DNA of 64,000 nucleotides, taken from assembly GCF_029960785.1 (NCBI RefSeq), contig NZ_JASBQE010000053.1:1-64000 (forward strand), written 5' to 3'. A model generated the notes under the pieces. That model searched no databases. It was not told the DNA's origin and was given only the letters and a program-made list of their open reading frames with translations. The position numbers and the translations under genes were made by a program. This stretch comes from Polyangium sp. 15x6. GTDB lineage: Bacteria > Myxococcota_A > Polyangia > Polyangiales > Polyangiaceae. This document shows positions 9,067 to 17,642 of this stretch, piece after piece (within the stretch, counting starts at the first letter, position 1; each line of letters opens with the position of its first letter).

Positions 9067-9819
9067 TCACTCCTTGTGCATGAAGCGGAGGATCCGCTCG
9101 CAATAAAGCCCTGCCTCGCTCACGATCGCCTGCATGTCGCACCCGCGGAGCGACGTGTCCGCCCAGGCGAAGAGCGGATCGGTCGCGAAGCCGTGCCCGA
9201 GCAGGCATGCGAGGAGCGCGTAGACGACCGCCGCGCCGCCGCTGCATCCGTGGGCCTCCGCGAGCGCGGTCCACGCGTCGACGGCCCTGGCCTCGCCCTC
9301 GGGCCCGAGGTAGTCGAGCCGCTCGGGGAAAAGCGCGCGTGTTTCCTGCAAGATCACCGCGCGCATCGCCTCGGGCGCGACGCTCATGGAGAGCGCGCGC
9401 GTGGCGATCGGCTCGAACCGCCGCATCGCCGCGAGCGTGCGCTCCTGGCCGATTCCGGGCACGGCGCGGAGGTACTCCATCATGGCGTCGTGCAAGCGAT
9501 CGGCCTTCTGGGCCTGCGTCGGGTGCGCCTCGGCGAGCACGGCTTCGGCCCAGGGAAAGAGCGGGTCGTCGTCGAAGGCGGAGCCGAAAAGGATCATCGT
9601 CTCCACGAAGAGCCGCACCGGCCCCACGCGGGTGAGCCCGCGGCGCGCGGCGCGCTCCACGCCGAGCCGCGTCACCGCGGCGATCGCGCGCTCGGGCACG
9701 ATGGCGAAGCAGCCGGGCGAGCGCTCGCCGAGCCTGCGGATCACGTCGCGTTGAAGCTCCGCGATCCCGACGTCGCGTTCGAGCACCTCGAATTGGTCTT
9801 GTCGGATCCAGAAAGCCAT
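9067..9819 (-). CDS. Uncharacterised protein paired with the SleB-like hydrolase
   Basis: 250 residues from ATG 9819. The protein is helical, rich in Ala/Arg/Glu, with no signal peptide or membrane segment. The N-terminus (MAFWIRQDQFEVLERD) resembles, from memory, small proteins found beside effector-like genes in myxobacteria, but no family can be assigned. Its stop lies 5 bp before the start of the hydrolase gene, so the two are certainly co-transcribed. Possible roles are chaperone/adaptor or immunity factor for the hydrolase, judged only from gene pairing. Confidence 0.6.
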   Translation of the reverse strand: MAFWIRQDQFEVLERDVGIAELQRDVIRRLGERSPGCFAIVPERAIAAVTRLGVERAARRGLTRVGPVRLFVETMILFGSAFDDDPLFPWAEAVLAEAHPTQAQKADRLHDAMMEYLRAVPGIGQERTLAAMRRFEPIATRALSMSVAPEAMRAVILQETRALFPERLDYLGPEGEARAVDAWTALAEAHGCSGGAAVVYALLACLLGHGFATDPLFAWADTSLRGCDMQAIVSEAGLYCERILRFMHKE

Positions 9820-9899
9820 CGTTCGCGCGCGCGTCGACGTTACAGCGATGTCGGTGCGTTGCCAAGGCGGCTCGGGTAGACTCGGCTCCCCGGAGTCCG

Positions 9900-11399
9900 A
9901 TGAACGACGCTCCCGCCGCGACCTCGCCCACGTCCCCCGGCGCGCTCACGCTCGAAGACGCGCGCCTCTTTCTGGAGCAACACGTTCGCACCACGACGTG
10001 GGGGCGGCGCGGGCTCGCGGCGCGGCTCGACGTGACCTCGTTCGAGCGAAGCGGTGCATTCGACGTCGTGTTTCAATCGTACACCGAGACGCGCGTCCCC
10101 GAGGAGACGCACGAGCCGTACGCCGGCGGGCGCGTCGACGGCCCCGAGAACGGGCGGGCGCCGGGGCCCTGGGAGATCCTCCTTCAAATGCCGCCGCTCT
10201 TCACGCAGGAGCACCGCGTCATCGTGCGCGTGCCGCACACCGACGAGGTGCGCACCTGCTATCGTTGCACCGGTGCCGGCCGCGTCACGTGCAGCACGTG
10301 CAGCGGCGGCGGGCGCGTGATCTGCTCGCACTGCGGCGGCGACGGCCGGACCACGGAGACGCGCACCACCACGGAGACGGATGCGCAGGGCAATACGTCG
10401 ACGCGGACCGAGACGTACACGTCGACCTGCTCGGGGTGCTGGGGCAGCGGGCGCGTGACGTGCTCGACGTGCGTCGGCAGCGGCAGGGTCACGTGCGGCC
10501 CCTGCACGGGGCTCGGGCGGCTCTGTCATTTCCGGCGTATCCACGTGTGCTGGTCGACGCGCACGAATTCGCGGCAAATCGAGAAGACGGATCTGCCGGA
10601 CGAGCTCGTGGGGCTGGCCGGCGGGGACGTGATCCACAGCGAGGAAGAGGCCCGCATCGAGCCGGGGCGTGGCGGGGAAGGCGGGGCCGGTCCTTATCGT
10701 GGAGCTTTTACGAGGGTGAACGCGGACGTCGAGGCGGCGGCGAACGCGCTCATTGCTTCGCACGTGTTCCCGGAAAACGAAAAACTCCACGGCCAGCGGC
10801 TCGTCGTGCGCGCGGTGCCCGTGTACGAGGCGCGTTATCGCTGGGGCAAGCAAATGCGGACGTTCTGGGTCTTCGGGACGGACCGGCGGGTGCATGCGCC
10901 TCGGTATCCCGTCTCGCCGTGGCGCGTGGGCGGCGCCGTGCTCGGGGGCGTCTCGGTGCCGGCGGCGCTCGTCGGGGCAAACCTTTTTGGACAAACAGTG
11001 CCGCCTCCACCCCCTGTCCCAGAGCCCCGGATCGAGGTCGTCGCGCCGCCCGTCCTCCCCGCGCCGCCGCCGAGCCCCGCGCCGCCTCCGCCCCTGCCGG
11101 AGCTCGAAAAGGCGAAGGGGCCGAGGCCCAATGTCGCGGTTGGAAAAACGGCCGTCGAGCTGCGGACGGATCCGCCGGGGCTCGACGTGTTCGTCGGGGG
11201 CAAGAAGCTCGGCGTCTCGCCTTTGTGGATCACGATCCCGTCGAGGGGCGCGGGGCCGTGCAAGCAGGGCAAATGCGCGCTCGGCCGGTGCACGGACGGG
11301 GCCTGCGAGCCCGTCACGAAGGTGGAGGTCCGCGGCGCCGAGGGCGCGCGGATCGTCGAGGTCGCTCCTTCGGACGGCGAGCTCGTCGAGCTTCGCTGA
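9900..11399 (+). CDS. SSUH2-like protein with DnaJ-type zinc fingers and a C-terminal PEGA-like domain
   Basis: 499 residues from ATG 9900. From about residue 120 there are DnaJ-type CxxCxGxG repeats (CYRCTGAG, CSTCSGGG, CSHCGGDG, then CSGCWGSG, CSTCVGSG, CGPCTGLG). They form two groups separated by a Thr-rich stretch, so two to three zinc sites are expected. The following beta-rich region resembles the SSUH2 family found mainly in eukaryotes. A hydrophobic segment around residues 345-360 is followed by a Pro-rich linker and a PEGA-like module (ELRTDPPGLDVFVGGKKLG), so the C-terminus may sit across the membrane. Function is unknown; zinc binding is the secure inference. Confidence 0.75.
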   Translation: MNDAPAATSPTSPGALTLEDARLFLEQHVRTTTWGRRGLAARLDVTSFERSGAFDVVFQSYTETRVPEETHEPYAGGRVDGPENGRAPGPWEILLQMPPLFTQEHRVIVRVPHTDEVRTCYRCTGAGRVTCSTCSGGGRVICSHCGGDGRTTETRTTTETDAQGNTSTRTETYTSTCSGCWGSGRVTCSTCVGSGRVTCGPCTGLGRLCHFRRIHVCWSTRTNSRQIEKTDLPDELVGLAGGDVIHSEEEARIEPGRGGEGGAGPYRGAFTRVNADVEAAANALIASHVFPENEKLHGQRLVVRAVPVYEARYRWGKQMRTFWVFGTDRRVHAPRYPVSPWRVGGAVLGGVSVPAALVGANLFGQTVPPPPPVPEPRIEVVAPPVLPAPPPSPAPPPPLPELEKAKGPRPNVAVGKTAVELRTDPPGLDVFVGGKKLGVSPLWITIPSRGAGPCKQGKCALGRCTDGACEPVTKVEVRGAEGARIVEVAPSDGELVELR

Positions 11400-11518
11400 G
11401 CAGGTATTTCGACCTCAAACGAGGTGCGCCTTTGCGCGCACGACGCTAGAGATACGTGTGCGAGACCGGCGGGGGTCACGCGTGGCGCGCCGGGGCCGGG
11501 ATCGGGGGGCGGGGGGCC

Positions 11519-12643
11519 ATGGAGGTCTTGTTCTGGCTGGCATTTGCGTTCGTGGCGTACACCTACGTCGGATATCCCGTCGGGATCTGGGCGCTCTCCC
11601 GATTGCGACGCGAGGAGCCCGTCGATCCGGACGTCGTGGGCGAATGGCCCACCGTCACCGTGGTCATCGCGGTCCATGACGAGGCGGCGCGGCTCGAGGC
11701 CAAGCTCGCGAACCTCCGCGCGCTCGATTATCCGCCCGATCGTCTGCGTTTTCTTTTCGTCTCGGATGGCTCCACGGACGCGACGGAGGCCATTCTCTCG
11801 CGCGAGCCCGACGTGACGCTCCTCGGGTATCCGGAGCGGCGGGGCAAGGCGCACGCGCTGAATGTGGCGATGACCCACGTGCAGACCCCGGTCGTCGTGT
11901 TCGCGGACGTTCGCCAGCAGATCGCGCCGCGGGCCGTGCGCCACCTCGTGGCCCGCTTGCAAGAGCCCCGCGTCGGGGCCGTGAGCGGAGAGCTCGTGCA
12001 CGTCGATCCGAGGACGCAGGCCGCGGCGCACATCGGACTTTACTGGCGATACGAGAAATGGATCCGCAAGGCGGAGAGCCGCTTCGCCTCGACGGTGGGC
12101 GTCACCGGCGCGCTGTATGCGATCCGGCGGGAGGACTACGAGCCCCTGGAACCGGGCACGTTGCTCGACGATTTCGAGCAACCGATGCACCTCGCGCGCC
12201 GCGGTCGCCGCGTGGTCTTCGAGCCGCGGGCCGTGATCTACGACGAGCTGCAGGAGAACGTGGCCGGGGAGCGAAAACGGAAGATTCGCACGCTCACCGG
12301 CAATTTTCAGTCGTTCGCGCGGCACTCGTGGTTGTTCGTGCCGTGGCAGAACCCGCTCTGGATCCAGTTCGTCTCGCACAAATGGTTCCGGCTGCTCGTG
12401 CCTTACGCGCTCGGCGTGATGTACGTGTCGTCCATGCTGGCCCCCGGGCCGTTTTACCGGGCGGCGGCGACGCTGCAGGGCGCGTTTTACATGCTCTCCT
12501 TCGTGGGCGCGGCCATCCCGACGCTGCGCCGGAGCCGGCTCGTGAGCTTCGCCGAGGTGTTCGTCGAATTGAACCGGGCCTCGGTGCTGGCGCTGCGCAA
12601 CTACCTCGAGGGCCGCATCGACGCGCGCTGGGAGAAGACATGA
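11519..12643 (+). CDS. Membrane glycosyltransferase family 2
   Basis: 374 residues. ATG 11519 is chosen over an upstream ATG at 11456 because it directly precedes the first membrane helix (EVLFWLAFAFVAYTYVGYP) and follows a G-rich ribosome site. GT2 features are VTVVIAVHDEA, FVSDGSTDAT, a DxD-like FADV, the DDFE acceptor/base region (~residue 215) and a basic KRKIRTL motif. Two or three C-terminal membrane helices follow. The arrangement matches processive transferases of the NodC/IcaA/hyaluronan type, or lipid-linked ones. It overlaps a polysaccharide deacetylase gene by 4 bp (ATGA), which suggests synthesis and N-deacetylation of an aminosugar polymer; the product is inference. Confidence 0.85.
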   Translation: MEVLFWLAFAFVAYTYVGYPVGIWALSRLRREEPVDPDVVGEWPTVTVVIAVHDEAARLEAKLANLRALDYPPDRLRFLFVSDGSTDATEAILSREPDVTLLGYPERRGKAHALNVAMTHVQTPVVVFADVRQQIAPRAVRHLVARLQEPRVGAVSGELVHVDPRTQAAAHIGLYWRYEKWIRKAESRFASTVGVTGALYAIRREDYEPLEPGTLLDDFEQPMHLARRGRRVVFEPRAVIYDELQENVAGERKRKIRTLTGNFQSFARHSWLFVPWQNPLWIQFVSHKWFRLLVPYALGVMYVSSMLAPGPFYRAAATLQGAFYMLSFVGAAIPTLRRSRLVSFAEVFVELNRASVLALRNYLEGRIDARWEKT

Positions 12644-13425
12644 GCCGACTCGTCGTCCTGATGTATCACGCGCTCTACGAGGGCGAAGAGGAGCTCGAGG
12701 CGATCGACCCGGCGGATCGGCCGTATGCCGTCTCCGTGGACGCCTTCGAGGAGCAACTCGACATCCTCGCGCGAAAGGGGCTCCCGGTGGCGGATCCTGC
12801 CGCGCTGCCGAGGCGGCTCCATACGAGTGATCGTATCGTGCTGACGTTCGACGACGGCCACGCGAGCGGCCACCGGCACGCTCTGCCGCGCCTTTTGCAG
12901 CGAGGGCTCCGGGCGGCGTTTTTCGTGACGTCCGATTTTATCGGAAAACGTCCGGGTTTTTGCGGTTGGTCCGAGGTGCGCGAGATGGCGGACCTCGGCA
13001 TGTCGATCGGCTCCCACGGGCAGACGCATCGATTCCTCGACGACCTGCCGGAGGGCGAGGCGCGCACGGAGCTCCACGATTCCAAGGCGACGATCGAGGA
13101 CCACGTGGGCCGCGCCGTGGAGCAAATCTCGTTTCCCGGCGGCCGATTTCGGGCGCTCGACGTGGAGGCAGGGATCCTGCTGGGCTACCGCGTGTTCCAT
13201 TCCTCGCGCGTCGGCGCGCACAGGTCGGGGCGTTTGCCCGAGGGGGTGGTGCTCCGCCGGATCGCGGTTCGTCAGGGCACGTCACCGCGTGAATTCGAGG
13301 CTCTCGCGAGCGCGTCGCCGGCGTGGCTCCTCCGGGCCCGCGCGCTCGGCGGGGCGAAGACGGCGGTGCGGCGGGCCCTGGGGAATGAGCTTTATCACGC
13401 GCTGTACGAGCGAATGGCGGGTTAG
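12640..13425 (+). CDS. Polysaccharide deacetylase (NodB/CE4 family)
   Basis: 261 residues starting at ATG 12640, overlapping the GT2 stop by 4 bp. CE4 motifs are clear: motif 1 LTFDDGHASG (catalytic base and metal Asp, ~residues 67-76), motif 2 SHGQTH (HxxxH metal ligands) and motif 3 FPGGRF. There is no signal peptide, as in several cytoplasmic-face or NodB-like members that act on chitooligosaccharides. With the GT2 it forms a two-gene module for a partly deacetylated polymer or lipid-linked sugar. The stop codons of this gene and of convergent cheB share bases 13423-13424. Confidence 0.88.
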   Translation: MSRLVVLMYHALYEGEEELEAIDPADRPYAVSVDAFEEQLDILARKGLPVADPAALPRRLHTSDRIVLTFDDGHASGHRHALPRLLQRGLRAAFFVTSDFIGKRPGFCGWSEVREMADLGMSIGSHGQTHRFLDDLPEGEARTELHDSKATIEDHVGRAVEQISFPGGRFRALDVEAGILLGYRVFHSSRVGAHRSGRLPEGVVLRRIAVRQGTSPREFEALASASPAWLLRARALGGAKTAVRRALGNELYHALYERMAG

Positions 13426-14444
13426 GCGACGTGCCGCACGAGGAGCTCGCCCATCTTGTCGATCGGCGCTTCCCCGCAGGCAAGGCCCGCTTCTCGAACA
13501 CATCGCGGCATACCATACACGACGCACGACGATTCCGATTCGACGAGCAGCCTCCCGCCGGCCGCGTGAATGGCGCGCGCGCCCGCGAGGCCGTCGTCAC
13601 CCATTCCCGTGAGCACGACGCCCAGCGCGCCGGCGCCGAATCCCTCGGCCGCGCTCCGGAACAGGAGATCCACCGACGGGCGGTGCAAGGCCTCGACGTG
13701 GCCGTCCTCGATGCGCGCATAAGGCCGCCCCGCCCGTCGCTCGACCCTGAGGTGCGTGCCTCCACGCGCGAGGACCACGAGGCCGGGAGATAACTCCTGG
13801 TCGTCCTCAGCCTCCTTGACCGAAAGCGCGCTCGCCTGGTCCATCCGCCGCGCGAGCGCATCGGTATACCCCGGCGGGATGTGCAGCGCCGCGACGACGG
13901 GCACCGGAAAATCGCGCGGCAGCGAAGTGAACAGGCGCGTGAGCGCTTGCGGGCCGCCCGTGGAGGCCCCGACGACGACGAGGCTCGTCAGATGCAATCG
14001 CGGCTGCACGGCCGGCGCTTCGATGTCCGGCGCCGCGCTTCGCCGGTGTTTGCCCGCTGCAAGGACGCGACCCACGAGGTCGTTCGATAACTCGTACAGC
14101 CGATCCGTCGCGAGCGAGGTGGGCTTCTGGACCAGGTCGACCGCCCCGTACGCGAGCGCTTGCTTGCCGAGCTCGCTCTGCGCGTCCGAGATGCTGACCG
14201 CCACGACCGCGGGCGCGTCGGTCGTCGGGAGCGCGCGTAATACGCCAATGCCGTCGAGGTGCGGCATCACCAGATCGAGCACGACGACGTCGGGGTGGTA
14301 CTCGGCGATCTTCTCGAGCGCGTCGAGGCCGTCGCGCGCGATATCGACCACCTCGAGGCCCGGATGCTTGCTCAGGACCTCCCGCAAGACCTTGCGCGCG
14401 AAGGCCGAATCGTCGACGACGAGGACCCGGATGGGTTTCTCCAT
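13422..14444 (-). CDS. cheB: CheB chemoreceptor methylesterase/response regulator
   Basis: 340 residues from ATG 14444. The N-terminal receiver contains VVDDSAF and the phosphoacceptor Asp in VVLDLVMPHLDG (~residue 55). The C-terminal methylesterase has the Ser-His-Asp triad: GASTGGP (Ser), HIPPGY (His) and GMGDDG (Asp). CheB removes methyl or amide groups from receptor glutamates to reset sensitivity. It is the last gene of the chemosensory operon, 10 bp after cheR, and is presumably phosphorylated by the CheA encoded in the same unit. Confidence 0.95.
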   Translation of the reverse strand: MEKPIRVLVVDDSAFARKVLREVLSKHPGLEVVDIARDGLDALEKIAEYHPDVVVLDLVMPHLDGIGVLRALPTTDAPAVVAVSISDAQSELGKQALAYGAVDLVQKPTSLATDRLYELSNDLVGRVLAAGKHRRSAAPDIEAPAVQPRLHLTSLVVVGASTGGPQALTRLFTSLPRDFPVPVVAALHIPPGYTDALARRMDQASALSVKEAEDDQELSPGLVVLARGGTHLRVERRAGRPYARIEDGHVEALHRPSVDLLFRSAAEGFGAGALGVVLTGMGDDGLAGARAIHAAGGRLLVESESSCVVYGMPRCVREAGLACGEAPIDKMGELLVRHVA

Positions 14445-14454
14445 GGCGGGGTAC

Positions 14455-15285
14455 TCAGCCCACCTTTCGGTAAACGAAGGCTCCGCCTCGCTCCTCGCAC
14501 CGGAGCGCCGTGCCGAGCCGAAGGAGCGACTCCGAGACTCCCACGAGCAGGGCGCCATTCGGCACGAGGACGCCGGTGAGCGCGTCGATCACGCGCCGCG
14601 CGGTCGCGTCCTGGAAATAAATGAGTACGTTGCGACAAACGATGACGTCGAAGAGCCCGAGTTTTTCGATGGCGTCCCCGTCGAGCAGGTTGAGGCGTCG
14701 GAAATCGACGGCCCGGCGAATCTCCTCGCTCACCACGATTCGCCCGTCGTTCTTCTGCAGGAAGCGCCAGGCGAAAGGCGGGACCTTCACCTGGCTGCGC
14801 AGCGAGCGGGGGCCGTATTCGCCCGCGCGCGCCGCCGCGAGGGAGCGCGCGCTGACGTCGCTCGCCACGATCTCCACCCGATCGAGCAGCCCACGCTCGG
14901 CGAGGATCATGGCCATGCTGTACGGCTCTTCTCCCGTCGCGCAAGCCGCCGACCAGACCCGAGCCTTGCGTGCTCCGCCGGCCTCGGCGAGGGGGATCAG
15001 GATCTCGCGCATCATGGCTTCGAGCTGATCGAGCTCGCGGAAGAAATAGGTCTCGCCGACGACGAGGACGTCGGCCAGCGCGTCGAGTTCGGCCGGCCCC
15101 GCGGGATCGTAACGCAGATAGTAGTAGTAATCGAGCAATGAATCGAATCCCGCCTCGACGGCGCGCAATGCGACCTTGTCGCCGAGCAGGTCCTTGTCGA
15201 GGGGACCGTAGTGGATGCCGAGCTTTTCCTCGATCAAGGCGCCGAGGATCGCGAAGACCTGGGGGGATATCGGCAATCCGTTCAT
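14455..15285 (-). CDS. cheR: CheR chemoreceptor methyltransferase
   Basis: 276 residues if ATG 15285 is used; it overlaps the upstream HEAT-gene stop as ATGA and has GGAG just before it. An in-frame ATG at 15294 would add three residues. The N-terminal helical CheR domain is followed by a SAM-binding fold: WSAACATGEEPYSMAM (~residues 115-130), the ASDVSARSL acidic loop and DVIVCRNVLIYF. CheR methylates Glu residues on receptors. Its target is presumably the soluble MCP encoded two genes upstream. No TPR or other C-terminal extension is present. Confidence 0.95.
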   Translation of the reverse strand: MNGLPISPQVFAILGALIEEKLGIHYGPLDKDLLGDKVALRAVEAGFDSLLDYYYYLRYDPAGPAELDALADVLVVGETYFFRELDQLEAMMREILIPLAEAGGARKARVWSAACATGEEPYSMAMILAERGLLDRVEIVASDVSARSLAAARAGEYGPRSLRSQVKVPPFAWRFLQKNDGRIVVSEEIRRAVDFRRLNLLDGDAIEKLGLFDVIVCRNVLIYFQDATARRVIDALTGVLVPNGALLVGVSESLLRLGTALRCEERGGAFVYRKVG

Positions 15286-17642
15286 GCGCTCCATTGCGCC
15301 ACGACGAGGGAGCACACCCGCCGGACCTCGGGATCCGGATCCACCGAAGCCGCCTGCTCGAGCGCGGCGTGGGCCTGCCGCGTGCCGAGCGCCGCGAGCG
15401 TGGTCGCGGCCGCCTTGCGCGCCGCGGGGTTTGGCAGGCCAAGCGCCGCCAGGAGCGCCTCGTTCGCGCTCTCGCGGCGCATCCGCGCCAGGGCCGAGGC
15501 GAGGTGCGCGGACAGCTCGTCGTCCGCCGTCGCGAGCGCCTCCAGAATGCCCTCGATCCGGCCCGGCAAGGGCGCGCAAAGCGCGGCGAAGGCGCGTTGC
15601 GTCGACGGATTCGCGGCGTAGAGGCCGACGAGCGCCCGGGTGGCCTCCACCCCGGGCCGCTGCGCGAGAATGCCCATCGCCGTCGCGGCGACGCTCTCGT
15701 CCGCGTCCCCCGCCGCCCGCACGAGCGCAGGCAAGACCTCGGGCGAAGGCACGCCCGCGATGGCCGAGACCGCCACGATGCGGGTCGCGACGTCGGGCGA
15801 GGCCATCCCGGCCACGAGGTGCGGAATCAACTCGGGCCGTCCCATGAGGCCGAGGCCGATGAGCGCGGCGCGCTGGACGTCCGGATCTCGCTCCTCCGCC
15901 GCCTTTTGCAGCGCAGCCGCGGCGACCTCGCCCCGCAGGTACGCGAGCGCCTCGACCGCCCCCACGCGCACGTGCCCCGCCTCGTCGTCGAGTAGCGCCG
16001 CGATGCGCGGGGCCGACGTCTCGTCCCCCAGCCGTCCGAGCGATTTGCAGGCGAAATAGCGGACCCACGCGTCCGCGTCGCCGAGCGCATCCACGAGGCA
16101 GGCGACGACGCGCGGCTCCGCGGTCGATTGCCCGAGGGCACGCACCGCCGCCGCGCGCGTCCGCGGGTCGGGACCGGTCGCCAGCGCGAACAGGGCGTCG
16201 AGGGCCGAGGGCGCGTCGAGGTAGGGCAAACCGGCGATGGCGACCTCGCGGACGCGCGTGTCGGGATCGCCGAGGGCATCGAGGAACACCGGCAACGCCG
16301 CGTCGTAACCGAAATACCCGAGGATACGCAGCGCGGCCCGGCGGACGGCGGGGCGCTCGCTCCGCGCGGCCTCGAGCGCGAGCGCCTCGGTGTCCGCGCT
16401 GCCGAGCGACTGGATCGCCGAGCTCGCCGCGTGCACGACACGGCCGTTCGGGTCGGCGAGGAGCGGAAAGAGCATGCGGACCGCGGAGGGATCGCCGATG
16501 CGGCCGAGCGCGTCACACGCCGCGGCCCTGACCTCGGGGTCCTCGTCGCCGAGGCAGCGGACCACCTCCGCCATCGCGGCGCGGCTCGTGACGAGCGGCA
16601 GGAGGAGCAGGCGACGAGGCGAGTCGCCGTCGCGCAGGGCGTCGAGCACACGCGCGTCCGAGCTCTGCCCGAGCTGGAGGAGGGCGCCGGCGGCCGCGGC
16701 CGCCACCGCGGACGGGCCATCGAGCAGCGGCCGCAGCTCCGGGATCGCAGCTTCGCTCCCGAGCCCCGCCAGCACCGCGCAGATCGCGATCTGCTCGGCC
16801 TGATTCGCGCCGCGCAGGCCCTGGACGAACCGCCGTACGGTCGCGGGCACGGGCACCGCGCGGCGCAGCGCCTCGTCGATCGGCGCGGACACGCCGTAGA
16901 GCTCGGCGTGCCTCTCGCGCAGCTCCGCGAGCGCGAGGGCCACGGAGCGGACGATCGCGTCGCCGGGACGGGCGAGCAGCCGCACGAGCGGCGCGACCGC
17001 GGCGCGATTGCCGGTGCGGCCGAGCGCGCGAGCGGCCTCGAGCATGTACCGCATGTCGAGGAGCAGATCGGCGAGCGGCTCCACGGCGCGCGGATCGCCG
17101 CTGCGCCCGAGCACGTCGATGGCCGGGAAGGTGCGGAAGAAGTTGCCGCCCGTCACGACCCGCACGAGCGACTCCACCACGCGCCGGCCCCCGATGCGCC
17201 CGAGCGCCTCGACCGAGGCGACGGCCACGTTGTCGTCGGGGTGCGAGACGAGCTCGGCGAGCCTGGGCAGGGCGAGCATGCTCTTGCGACGTCCGAGGAT
17301 CTGCGCCGCGTCGGCGAGGACCGCGGGGGCGCCTTCGTCGGCGAGCGCGAGGATCGCGGGATCGGCATCCCCGGCCGAGGCCGAGAGCGCGTCGACGGCG
17401 GCCGCGATACGCGCCTCGTTGTCGCGCCTGTCGCGCAGCGCGGCGCAGAGCGGCTCCACCGCGGCGTCGCCGATCGCGGCGAGCGCGGCCACCACCTTGC
17501 GCCGCACCGTCCAGCTCGGGTCGACGAGCATCTCGACGAGCTCGGGCACGCCGGTTGCGCCCATCGCCTCGAGCGTGCGGATCTCCTCGATGCGCTCCTT
17601 CTCCGCGTCCGAGAACGTGAAGCTCCCTGGGGCCGTGCTCAT
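15282..17642 (-). CDS. HEAT-repeat protein embedded in the chemosensory operon
   Basis: 786 residues from ATG 17642, overlapping the MCP stop as ATGA. Nearly the whole protein is made of ~31-residue HEAT/PBS-lyase-type helical repeats (pattern such as DPDTRVREVAIAGLPYL, DADAWVRYFACKSLGRLGD), about two dozen in all, forming a solenoid. There is no signal peptide, membrane helix or catalytic motif. Position between mcp and cheR with overlaps at both ends means it is made in step with the receptor array. From memory, the Myxococcus xanthus Che7 system also has a HEAT-repeat partner (Cpc7). A scaffold or output-partner role is inference. Confidence 0.85.
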   Translation of the reverse strand: MSTAPGSFTFSDAEKERIEEIRTLEAMGATGVPELVEMLVDPSWTVRRKVVAALAAIGDAAVEPLCAALRDRRDNEARIAAAVDALSASAGDADPAILALADEGAPAVLADAAQILGRRKSMLALPRLAELVSHPDDNVAVASVEALGRIGGRRVVESLVRVVTGGNFFRTFPAIDVLGRSGDPRAVEPLADLLLDMRYMLEAARALGRTGNRAAVAPLVRLLARPGDAIVRSVALALAELRERHAELYGVSAPIDEALRRAVPVPATVRRFVQGLRGANQAEQIAICAVLAGLGSEAAIPELRPLLDGPSAVAAAAAGALLQLGQSSDARVLDALRDGDSPRRLLLLPLVTSRAAMAEVVRCLGDEDPEVRAAACDALGRIGDPSAVRMLFPLLADPNGRVVHAASSAIQSLGSADTEALALEAARSERPAVRRAALRILGYFGYDAALPVFLDALGDPDTRVREVAIAGLPYLDAPSALDALFALATGPDPRTRAAAVRALGQSTAEPRVVACLVDALGDADAWVRYFACKSLGRLGDETSAPRIAALLDDEAGHVRVGAVEALAYLRGEVAAAALQKAAEERDPDVQRAALIGLGLMGRPELIPHLVAGMASPDVATRIVAVSAIAGVPSPEVLPALVRAAGDADESVAATAMGILAQRPGVEATRALVGLYAANPSTQRAFAALCAPLPGRIEGILEALATADDELSAHLASALARMRRESANEALLAALGLPNPAARKAAATTLAALGTRQAHAALEQAASVDPDPEVRRVCSLVVAQWSA

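Noticed and set aside
12058..12640. Upstream extension of the polysaccharide deacetylase frame into the GT2 gene
   Set aside because: The extension is Arg/Pro-rich shadow; the ATG at 12640 in an ATGA overlap gives the normal CE4 N-terminus.
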